Positions 1 through 6,768 of a stretch of 16,869 nucleotides of DNA are shown in pieces. The first letter of the stretch is position 1. Each line of letters starts with the position of its first letter. A program made the translations under genes and the position numbers. The notes below the pieces were generated by a model. The model was not told the DNA's origin and made no database searches. It saw nothing but the letters and a program-made list of their open reading frames with translations. This stretch comes from JBCBEX01 sp039027055 (GTDB lineage: Bacteria > Bacteroidota > Rhodothermia > Rhodothermales > Rubricoccaceae): assembly GCA_039027055.1 (NCBI GenBank), contig JBCCLD010000049.1:1-16869 (forward strand), written 5' to 3'.

Positions 1-1147
<1,147 letters not shown>

Positions 1148-1218
1148 GAGCAAGGCGGAGTGGGTGGGCGGCGCGGTGGGGGGACGCGGCCAGATCGTTA
1201 AGGCCGTGTAAAGCCGGG

Positions 1219-1226
1219 CGAATATA
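1219..1226 (-). promoter_or_regulatory. Candidate -7 promoter element of the symporter gene
   Basis: The minus strand reads TATATTCG about 72 bases upstream of the symporter ATG. This differs by one base from the Bacteroidota sigma-A -7 consensus TAnnTTTG. No matching -33 TTG was found at the expected distance, so support is weak. The same TATRTTCG form occurs upstream of the BNR protein gene. Confidence 0.3.
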
Positions 1227-1471
1227 CCGAGGAGGGTGCACTCTTCTGGCGGTAAATCCGCGCCCCAATTGCAGCCTAGAACGCAGAAAGAGCGATAGTC
1301 GCGTTCGTTGTTCGAAAGTTGGATGATCTCCTTCAAGCCGATGTCGCGCGTGACGAGGGCAACCCGTACTTTTGGAAGCGCTTCCGATGCTTAGTCATTT
1401 CGCGTGACGCGGCAGCGACCCCGTCGAAGCCCCTCCGCCTCCTGCCCACGATGAGGCCGACCTCGGCTCGC

Positions 1472-1479
1472 TATCTTAT
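1472..1479 (+). promoter_or_regulatory. Candidate -7 promoter element of the glutamate dehydrogenase gene
   Basis: TATCTTAT lies 38-45 bases upstream of the chosen ATG at 1517 and fits the TAnnTT core of Bacteroidota -7 elements. If used, transcription would begin just past the in-frame ATG at 1478, which favours 1517 as the translation start. No TTG was seen at the usual -33 spacing. Confidence 0.3.
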
Positions 1480-1516
1480 GTCCTTCCCCCCCATCGCGCC
1501 CGTTCCCCGGATCACC

Positions 1517-2824
1517 ATGCCCTTCAAACTCGACGTCTACAAACGCGCCGTCTACCAGGAGCCCACGCCCCACGTTGACAAGAACAACCCGTTCCAGTCG
1601 ATGATGGAGCGCTTCGACTACGCGGCCGAGGTGCTCGAACTCGACACCGGCCTCTACGAATACCTCCGCTCCTCGTCGCGCATCCACATCACGTCGGTCC
1701 CGGTGACGATGGACGACGGCCAACTTCAGGTCTTCGAGGGCTACCGTGTGATCCACAACGAGGTGCTCGGGCCCTCCAAGGGCGGCATCCGCTTCGCGAT
1801 GGACGTCCACCTCGACGAGGTGAAGGCGCTCGCGGCGTGGATGACCTGGAAGTGCGCCGTCGTCGGCGTGCCGTTCGGCGGCGCGAAGGGTGCGGTCAAG
1901 TGCGACCCGCGCTCGATGAGCCCCGGCGAGCTTGAGCGCCTCACGCGGCGCTACACGGCCAACCTCCTCGACGTGTTCGGCCCGGACAAGGACATCCCCG
2001 CGCCGGACATGAACACCAACGAGCAGATCATGGCCTGGCTGCTCGACACCTACTCGATGCACGTCCGCCGCACGGAGCCCGCCGTCGTGACCGGCAAGCC
2101 GATCCTGATTGGCGGCAGCCAGGGCCGCCGCGAGGCGACCGGCCGCGGCGTGATGACGTGCACGCTCGCCGCGATGGACCAGCTCGGCCTACGCCCCGGC
2201 CAGTGCCGCGTGGCCGTGCAGGGCTTCGGCAACGTCGGCTCGGTGGCTGCGCTGCTGCTCCACGAGCAGGGCTGCCAGGTCGTCGCCATCTCGGACATCT
2301 CGGGCGGCTACTACAACGCCGACGGCATCGACATCCCCGCCGCCATCGCCTACGCCGCCGAGCACGGCCGCTCGCTCGCCGACTTCGGCGGGGCCGACTC
2401 GATCACCAACGACGAGCTGCTCACGCTCGACGTGGAGGTGCTCGCGCCCTGCGCCAAGGAGAACCAGATCACCGAGGAAAACGCCGCCGACATCAAGGCG
2501 AAGATCATCGCTGAGGGGGCCAACGGGCCGACCACGGCCGAGGCCGACGACATCCTCAACGAGAACGGCGTGCTCGTCGTGCCCGACATCCTCGCCAACG
2601 CGGGCGGCGTGACGGTGTCCTACTTCGAGTGGGTGCAGGACCGCCAGGGCTACTTCTGGAGCCTGGACCGCGTCAACCGCCGCCTCGACCGCATGATGCG
2701 CCAGGCGTTCAACAACGTCTATGCCGCGCACGAGAAGTACGACATCCCGATGCGCATCGCAGCCTACGTCATCGCCATCGACAAGGTGGCCAGCGCCCTC
2801 CGCACCCGCGGGATCTATGCGTAG
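1517..2824 (+). CDS. gdhA: Glutamate dehydrogenase (Glu/Leu/Phe/Val dehydrogenase family)
   Basis: A cytoplasmic NAD(P)-linked enzyme interconverting glutamate and 2-oxoglutarate plus ammonium, 435 residues from the ATG at 1517 (typical for hexameric small-subunit enzymes is 410-450). The N-terminal catalytic domain has the substrate-binding block GPSKGGIRF, then VPFGGAKGAVKCDP with the active-site lysine at about K124, and PAPDMNTNEQIMAW with the catalytic aspartate at about D164. The Rossmann domain carries VQGFGNVGSVAA with the GxGxxG turn at 236-241. EGANGPTT and the C-terminal VPDILANAGGVTVSYFEWVQ are also family signatures. Leucine or other branched-chain dehydrogenases share the superfamily, but the length and the PDMNTN motif favour glutamate. 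Cofactor preference is not decided: GFGNVG is followed by ISDISGGYY at the second strand, with an acidic residue, which mildly suggests NAD. The divergent symporter neighbour would supply amino acids for deamination; that link is inference. Confidence 0.95.
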   Translation: MPFKLDVYKRAVYQEPTPHVDKNNPFQSMMERFDYAAEVLELDTGLYEYLRSSSRIHITSVPVTMDDGQLQVFEGYRVIHNEVLGPSKGGIRFAMDVHLDEVKALAAWMTWKCAVVGVPFGGAKGAVKCDPRSMSPGELERLTRRYTANLLDVFGPDKDIPAPDMNTNEQIMAWLLDTYSMHVRRTEPAVVTGKPILIGGSQGRREATGRGVMTCTLAAMDQLGLRPGQCRVAVQGFGNVGSVAALLLHEQGCQVVAISDISGGYYNADGIDIPAAIAYAAEHGRSLADFGGADSITNDELLTLDVEVLAPCAKENQITEENAADIKAKIIAEGANGPTTAEADDILNENGVLVVPDILANAGGVTVSYFEWVQDRQGYFWSLDRVNRRLDRMMRQAFNNVYAAHEKYDIPMRIAAYVIAIDKVASALRTRGIYA

Positions 2825-2868
2825 AGGCGTGGGGGAGAACTCAACGTGGATGCAAAACGCGTTCAGTT

Positions 2869-2888
2869 CCCCTCCTGGACAGGAGGGG
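2869..2888. repeat. Perfect 8-bp hairpin, dispersed-repeat-like
   Basis: CCCCTCCT and AGGAGGGG form a perfect 8-bp stem around a GGAC loop, followed by CAAGGGGTGG. The C/G-only composition and absence of a T tract argue against a classical terminator for the upstream dehydrogenase gene. The pattern resembles intergenic REP-like hairpins of many bacteria. It is one of two hairpins of the same geometry (8-bp stem, 4-base loop) within 110 bp. Confidence 0.6.
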
Positions 2889-2925
2889 CAAGGGGTGGTC
2901 GATCATCTGAGCTCTACGTTAAATC

Positions 2926-4683
2926 GTGCTTGGTAGGTCTACCCTCTCCCGCTTCGCGGACTCCCCCTGTCTAGGGGGAGAGCTTGCTGCGTGGCCCCTG
3001 CTCACCCTGCTGCTCCTCGCTGGGTGCGCCACGCCCGTGGCCCCGAGCGGGGGGCCGCCGGACCGGACGCCCCCGCGCCTCGTGGCCTCGCTGCCCGAGG
3101 CGGGTGCGCTCAACGTGGAGACGGACGAACTGCGCCTTGCCTTCTCGGAGGACGTCAACGCGGGCACGGTGGTCCGCGCGCTCACCATCGTGCCGAGCTT
3201 CACGGAGCCGCTCGACATTGACGTGAACCGTGACGAGGTGCGCATCCGCTTCCCGGAGGCGCTGCGCGACTCGACGACCTACGTGGTCACGCTCGGCACC
3301 GACCTCCAGGACCTCCGCAGCGTGAAGCTCGACGCGCCGATCACGCTGGCGTTTTCGACGGGCGACCAACTCGACGAGGGACGCATCACGGGCACGCTCC
3401 GTGATCCCGTGAGCGGGCAGGGCGTCGCCGATGCGAACGTGTTCGCCTACGCGCTGCCGATGGACTTCGCTGCCTCAGACTCGCTCCCGGACCCGCGCGT
3501 GGCCGAGCCGAGCTACCAGACGCAGACGGGCTCCGACGGGCGCTTCGCGTTCGAGTACCTCCGCCCCGGTCCGTTCTTCGTCGCGGCGGTGCGGGATGCC
3601 AACCGCTCGCGCACCGCCGACGCCGGTGAGCCGTTCGCCGTGCCGACCGACGTCCCCACGGGGGCGTCCGATTCGTCCGATGTCCCTGATTTGGCACTCT
3701 ACCTAGCCCGGCGCGACACGGTAGGACCGGTGCTGCGCAGCGTGCGCTCGGCCTCCAACCGCCGCTTCGCCGTGCGCTTCGACGAGTCGGTGCTGCTCGC
3801 CAGCCGTGCCACCACGGCATGGAGCGTGACGGATACGACCACGGGTACGCCCGCCACCGTCGAGACGGTCTACCAGACGCCCGACGCGCCACAGCAGGTA
3901 TGGCTGGTCACCGACCCGCGCGCCAACCGCGGCCATCGAGTCGCGCTCGTCGATCTCGCCGCCGTCACCGACTCGACCGGCAATGCCTCCAGCGGAGACG
4001 CCGTCTTCTCGCCGAGCGTCGCGCCCGACACGGTGCAGACGCGCGTGGCCGCCCTCGTGCCACGGGTGGCCGACCGCGACACCGTAAAGGCGCTCCGCCC
4101 CGGCGAGCGCCCCGGCGTCCGCTTCACCCGCGCCCCCGACTCGGCCGGCATCGCCCTGGTGCAGGTCGACCCGGCCGACCTCGCTCTCGCCGACACGGCT
4201 GCGGACGGCGTGACGCTGCGCATCGCCGACCTCGGAGCCGCCGACCAGGTTGCCCTCACATTTCCCCGCGCTGACTCTACGCGTACCGTCACCTTCACCG
4301 TGCCTACAGCCAGTGACCTCGGCGAACTGATGGGCGTCGTGGCGCGCGACTCACTTGTGGGCGATGCGCCGATCGTGGTGGAATTGCGCACGGTGGACGA
4401 GCTGCTCCAGGTGACGAGCGCCGACGCCGCGGGCGCGTTCCGCTTCGACGGGCTGCCCGAGGGGGAGTACCAGCTGCGCCTCATCGCCGACCGCGACACG
4501 AGCGGGACGTGGACGGGCGGCACGCTCGCGCCCTATGCGCCGCCCGAGGCACTGCTCCTCGTCCCTACGCCCGAGCGCGTGCGCCCCCGCTGGGAAACCG
4601 TGATCGACACGCTCCGCTTCGGTGCCGCGCCGCGCCTGCCGACCCCTCAGACCGACGAGGACATCACGCAAGACGACGGCTAG
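2926..4683 (+). CDS. Ig-like domain lipoprotein of the Bacteroidota type
   Basis: A 585-residue predicted lipoprotein anchored on the outside of a membrane. The hydrophobic stretch PLLTLLLLAGC ends in a lipobox with the lipidated cysteine at C34, followed by the SGGPPDRTPPRL stretch common just after the cysteine in Bacteroidota Ig-like lipoproteins. Residues about 47-145 look like a Big_5/SbsA Ig-like fold (LPEAGALNVETDELRLAFSE). Residues about 152-240 resemble a carboxypeptidase-regulatory or Cna-B-like beta domain (GRITGTLRDPVSGQGVADANVFAYAL, then SDGRFAFEYLRPGPFFVAAV), and a second such module lies near 465-530 (AGAFRFDGLPEGEYQLRLIADRD). No enzymatic motif is seen. The only conventional start is GTG at 2926; a stop lies just upstream (2920-2922). 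The n-region is encoded partly by a hairpin repeat and contains D12 and E19, unusual before a signal-peptide core, so the start may have been altered by repeat insertion. Its function is unknown; a cell-surface or envelope role is inferred. Confidence 0.85.
   Translation: MLGRSTLSRFADSPCLGGELAAWPLLTLLLLAGCATPVAPSGGPPDRTPPRLVASLPEAGALNVETDELRLAFSEDVNAGTVVRALTIVPSFTEPLDIDVNRDEVRIRFPEALRDSTTYVVTLGTDLQDLRSVKLDAPITLAFSTGDQLDEGRITGTLRDPVSGQGVADANVFAYALPMDFAASDSLPDPRVAEPSYQTQTGSDGRFAFEYLRPGPFFVAAVRDANRSRTADAGEPFAVPTDVPTGASDSSDVPDLALYLARRDTVGPVLRSVRSASNRRFAVRFDESVLLASRATTAWSVTDTTTGTPATVETVYQTPDAPQQVWLVTDPRANRGHRVALVDLAAVTDSTGNASSGDAVFSPSVAPDTVQTRVAALVPRVADRDTVKALRPGERPGVRFTRAPDSAGIALVQVDPADLALADTAADGVTLRIADLGAADQVALTFPRADSTRTVTFTVPTASDLGELMGVVARDSLVGDAPIVVELRTVDELLQVTSADAAGAFRFDGLPEGEYQLRLIADRDTSGTWTGGTLAPYAPPEALLLVPTPERVRPRWETVIDTLRFGAAPRLPTPQTDEDITQDDG
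2944..2982. repeat. Hairpin repeat overlapping the start of the lipoprotein gene
   Basis: CTCCCCCT (2961-2968) and AGGGGGAG (2973-2980) form a perfect 8-bp stem around GTCT. A further CTCTCCC at 2944-2950 can alternatively pair with the same right arm, and GCTTCGCGG lies between. The element lies inside the reading frame of the lipoprotein and encodes its residues about 7-19. Dispersed-repeat identity is inferred from structure; I cannot count copies in the genome. Confidence 0.55.
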
Positions 4684-4718
4684 TGTTGCGTGTTGCGTGT
4701 TGCGTGTTGCGTGTTGCG
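4684..4718. repeat. Five exact tandem copies of a heptanucleotide
   Basis: TGTTGCG is repeated five times without a mismatch, beginning on the base after the lipoprotein stop codon. It lies between two convergent genes (the next ends at 4793). Because it follows the stop, copy-number change would not alter the lipoprotein. Seven-base units recur as degenerate arrays at three other places in this window. Confidence 0.95.
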
Positions 4719-4792
4719 TAGAAGCAAGCCGCCCTCCACGCTACTGTCAAGCGGATTCGCTATCCCGAGCGTCTTCCTTTCACTCCCGCTCT

Positions 4793-5422
4793 TCACTTTC
4801 CCCGTTCACCCTCCATGTCCACATCCCCACGACCGGACAGCGCTTCGGTGAACGCCGCCGCGAGCGGTTCGACCTCGGAGCGGCGGACGCGTAGGTGGAG
4901 CGCGGTGCCGTCGGCGGTGTAGGTGGTATCCGCGATCTCGGCATCGAAGCGCCCAACGGTGTGCATTGCGGGCGACGTGTCGGGGTAGGCGAAACGGACC
5001 GTGACGGGCACGCGCAGGATATGCTCGACGGGCGTGCAGGCGTCGAGCACGGCAGAAGCGGCATCGCCATAGGCGCGGACGAGGCCGCCCACGCCAAGCT
5101 TCGTCCCGCCGTAGTAGCGCGTCACGGTGACGAGCACGTTCGTGAGTTCGCGCCCCTCGATCTGCCGGAGGATGGGCTGCCCGGCGGACCCGTTCGGCTC
5201 GCCGTCGTCGTTCGCGCGCCACACGCTTCCTTCTGGATCGATGCGGTAGGCCGAGCAGACGTGTGTGGCGGTGTACTCCCGCTTCTTGATGCGCGCCACG
5301 TGCGCCTCTGCTTCCTCCGTACTCTTCACCGGAAACGCCTCGCCGATGAACCGCGAGCCTTTCACCTTCGGCGGCTCAACGAGCGCGGGTACGGCGATGG
5401 AGGTGTAGGCGTCGGGGGTCAT
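4793..5422 (-). CDS. yigZ: YigZ / IMPACT family protein (UPF0029 plus DUF1949)
   Basis: A 209-residue protein from the ATG at 5422; E. coli YigZ is about 205 residues. The N-terminal IMPACT (UPF0029) domain is clear: KGSRFIGEAFPV at 21-32, the NDDGEPNGSAG motif at 71-81, ILRQIEGRELTNVLV at 84-98, and TRYYGGTKLGVGGLVRAY at 101-118. The C-terminal half, about 137-205, fits the ferredoxin-like DUF1949 domain. Members are cytoplasmic; the eukaryotic relative IMPACT binds the GCN1 translation-stress regulator, while the bacterial role remains poorly defined. The frame is open 19 codons further upstream to 5479, but alignment with the family begins near 5422, and a TATAAA lies 4-9 bases upstream of this ATG, arguing for the short form. 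The gene converges with the lipoprotein gene. A degenerate copy of its first 20 codons lies at 6304-6363. Confidence 0.92.
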   Translation of the reverse strand: MTPDAYTSIAVPALVEPPKVKGSRFIGEAFPVKSTEEAEAHVARIKKREYTATHVCSAYRIDPEGSVWRANDDGEPNGSAGQPILRQIEGRELTNVLVTVTRYYGGTKLGVGGLVRAYGDAASAVLDACTPVEHILRVPVTVRFAYPDTSPAMHTVGRFDAEIADTTYTADGTALHLRVRRSEVEPLAAAFTEALSGRGDVDMEGERGK

Positions 5423-5735
5423 GGATTTATAGGCTTCGCCGCGGAGGTCTCGCAACACAAGATGAGGCCGGGCATCCATTCCAGTTCACGTCCTCGCTGC
5501 ACCTGTGTCTTGGACGTCCTGCAGACCGAGTGTTGTCCACTTCAGCGGGAGTCGCTCCGTTCAGAACGTATGCCCCTTACTACCAATCGGACTCGTCCCA
5601 CAGGGAACGCGCCGATGGCCTCGCCCTCCAACTCGTTGTTTCACAATCTCTCGGCAACGGGCCCTGGGCGCGTGGCATAGTGTTCGCGTACGACGGCTCG
5701 ACACGTACACCCCTCCCCCATTCCACGTATAGTCC
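5423..5735. other. Divergent gap between yigZ and the small membrane protein gene
   Basis: The 313-bp stretch contains no open frame that looks like a protein. It has lower GC than the flanking genes and contains the putative yigZ promoter. TATAGT lies a few bases before the ATG at 5736 and is too close to act as an ordinary -10 for a leadered message. I see no other structure in it. Confidence 0.5.
5426..5455 (-). promoter_or_regulatory. Candidate promoter of yigZ, possibly leaderless
   Basis: On the minus strand TTGCGA (5455-5450) is separated by 18 bases from TATAAA (5431-5426), which sits 4 bases from the ATG. The -35/-10-like pair is reasonable, but the distance implies a transcript starting at or just inside the start codon. 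It may instead be chance in AT-poor DNA. Confidence 0.3.
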
Positions 5736-6260
5736 ATGGGCCAGCAACAACTCCTCCTCCTCGTCCTCGGCATCGTCATCGTTGGCCTCGCCGTTGTCGT
5801 CGGCATCAGTTCGTTCACCGAGAACCAGGAGAAGTCCGAGATCGACCGCTACACGGCGATCGGTGTGGAGATGGCTGGCGAGTTGATCGCGTGGTACAAG
5901 ACGCCCTCGGCGATGGGCGGCGGCGGCGAGCAAACCGCCAGCCTCGGTGCCATCACGATCGAGGACCTCGGCTACACGATTGACGCCACGCAGTCTACGA
6001 ACTACGCCGGGACTGACATGACAGGCACAAACGAAGCAGGAATCCTGAAGTACGTGGCCCAATCCAGCGTGCATCCGTACTTCCACATCCATGCGATGCC
6101 GCGTGCGGTTGGGATGATGCGCGTGGAGGTCCACCTGTTCGGCCCGACGCCGGACTGCTTCGTCACGCGGTATGGTCGCTGGCAGACCGAAGGCTGGTCC
6201 GACGGGAAGGCGGAAGGGACGGCTCCGGACAACCCTGATGCCACCAACTGCACGTGGTAG
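5736..6260 (+). CDS. Small single-pass membrane protein of unknown function
   Basis: A 174-residue protein with a strongly hydrophobic N-terminal helix at about residues 5-25 (LLLLVLGIVIVGLAVVVGI) directly after MGQQ. A short amphipathic, charged region (ENQEKSEIDRYTAIGVEMAGELIAWY) follows, then a globular domain to the end. This layout (N-terminal hydrophobic helix continuing into an amphipathic helix and a C-terminal beta-rich head) is like type IV pilins or pseudopilins, but the prepilin-peptidase features are poor: only a two-residue leader could precede the helix, and the usual Glu at +5 is absent. Cysteines near the end (C157 and C172) could form a disulfide. It has no operon partner and is flanked by a direct duplication of the yigZ 5' end. 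I do not recognise the family with certainty; an envelope location is inferred. Confidence 0.7.
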   Translation: MGQQQLLLLVLGIVIVGLAVVVGISSFTENQEKSEIDRYTAIGVEMAGELIAWYKTPSAMGGGGEQTASLGAITIEDLGYTIDATQSTNYAGTDMTGTNEAGILKYVAQSSVHPYFHIHAMPRAVGMMRVEVHLFGPTPDCFVTRYGRWQTEGWSDGKAEGTAPDNPDATNCTW

Positions 6261-6303
6261 CGCACGGCTGGACGGGCACAGCCCCAGGTTCGTCCACCTC
6301 ACC

Positions 6304-6363
6304 CACCTTGGGCGGCTCCACACGCGCAGGCGCAGCGATGGAGGTGTAGGCGTCGTGGGTCAC
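6304..6363 (-). pseudogene. Degenerate duplicate of the first 20 codons of yigZ
   Basis: Translated from the GTG at 6363, this reads VTHDAYTSIAAPARVEPPKV against MTPDAYTSIAVPALVEPPKV in the intact gene: 16 of 19 residues after the start match. Homology is visible in DNA too and stops where the intact gene continues with KGSRFIGE. The frame past that point has no YigZ similarity. It is a remnant of a partial duplication or of an insertion that separated the gene from its former 5' end. Confidence 0.75.
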
Positions 6364-6391
6364 GGGTCCAGAGTCGTGGGTCCTTGGTCGC
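6357..6391 (+). repeat. Degenerate heptanucleotide array GGGTCNN, five units
   Basis: The plus strand reads GGGTCAC, GGGTCCA, GAGTCGT, GGGTCCT, TGGTCGC in strict 7-base register. It covers the last codons and stop of the minus-strand gene at 6360-6737, and its first unit overlaps the start of the yigZ remnant. Confidence 0.6.
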
Positions 6392-6737
6392 TGATTTCAA
6401 CATCGCAACGTGAGGCGGCGACATAGTTCATTGCGCGGGCCTTGCCTTGCAGGACGGAGAGCTTAGTCCCGAGTGGTAGCACGCTCGACAGATCAAGGGC
6501 GAGTCGGCTGATGAGTTCGTTTCGTTGCGTCTCATCCGCCTCGTAAACCGTGGCAGATGCAATTGAGGTTGCCGAAGCGATGTAGGTCACGCCCACAAAG
6601 CGAACCGTGTGGATACGCCAACCGCCACCTTCAGCCGACTCGTCGGCTCGGAATGTGAACTGGCTCAACGACTCGTTGCGCTCCGACAGTCTCAAGGACC
6701 CTGGGAACCGACCAATCACCGACTCAGGCTTGCCCAT
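6360..6737 (-). CDS. Hypothetical protein, lower GC than its neighbours
   Basis: A 125-residue frame from the ATG at 6737 (a TTG four codons upstream is an alternative). It begins 31 bp after the stop of the BNR protein gene on the same strand, so the two may be co-transcribed. The translation has ordinary composition (for example FTFRADESAEGGGWRIHTVRFVGVTY with a run IASATSIASATV, then an acidic helix-like segment) and no signal peptide, membrane segment or recognised motif. GC content is visibly lower than in flanking genes, and third-position GC bias is weak, suggesting recent acquisition or a decaying gene. The last nine residues (DQGPTTLDP) are encoded by a heptanucleotide array, so the native C-terminus may have been lost. 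Its TGA stop overlaps the GTG of the yigZ remnant. Confidence 0.5.
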   Translation of the reverse strand: MGKPESVIGRFPGSLRLSERNESLSQFTFRADESAEGGGWRIHTVRFVGVTYIASATSIASATVYEADETQRNELISRLALDLSSVLPLGTKLSVLQGKARAMNYVAASRCDVEISDQGPTTLDP

Positions 6738-6738
6738 A

Positions 6739-6766
6739 GCGACCCTCAACCCATGACCCTTGACTC
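6739..6766 (-). repeat. Degenerate heptanucleotide array filling an intergenic gap
   Basis: The minus strand reads GAGTCAA, GGGTCAT, GGGTTGA, GGGTCGC, four units in register. It occupies nearly the whole 31-bp gap between the BNR protein stop and the next start codon. The unit matches the GGGTCNN unit at 6357-6391. Confidence 0.6.
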
Positions 6767-6768
6767 AC

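Larger units (their letters stand above)
1148..1516. other. Divergent intergenic region between symporter and glutamate dehydrogenase
   Basis: This 369-bp gap holds no convincing gene. An open frame continues upstream of the dehydrogenase ATG to a TTG at 1319, but its translation is Arg/Pro-rich, unlike the family, and crosses a likely promoter core, so I treat it as non-coding. Two TAnnTT promoter-like cores are visible: TATATTCG on the minus strand (1226 down to 1219) for the symporter and TATCTT on the plus strand (1472-1477) for the dehydrogenase. I see no convincing terminator or operator palindrome here. Confidence 0.6.

Noticed and set aside
1319..1516. N-terminal extension of the glutamate dehydrogenase from a TTG start.
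   Set aside because: The extra 66 residues do not resemble the family, and the segment contains the likely promoter core.
2869..2888. Rho-independent terminator of the glutamate dehydrogenase gene.
   Set aside because: The stem is good, but there is no T tract on either strand, and a second hairpin of the same geometry inside the next gene points to a repeat family.
4684..4718. CRISPR array.
   Set aside because: The units are 7 bp with no spacers; it is a simple tandem repeat.
5736..6260. Type IV pilin.
   Set aside because: It lacks a usable prepilin leader and the +5 Glu, and no pilus genes are nearby.
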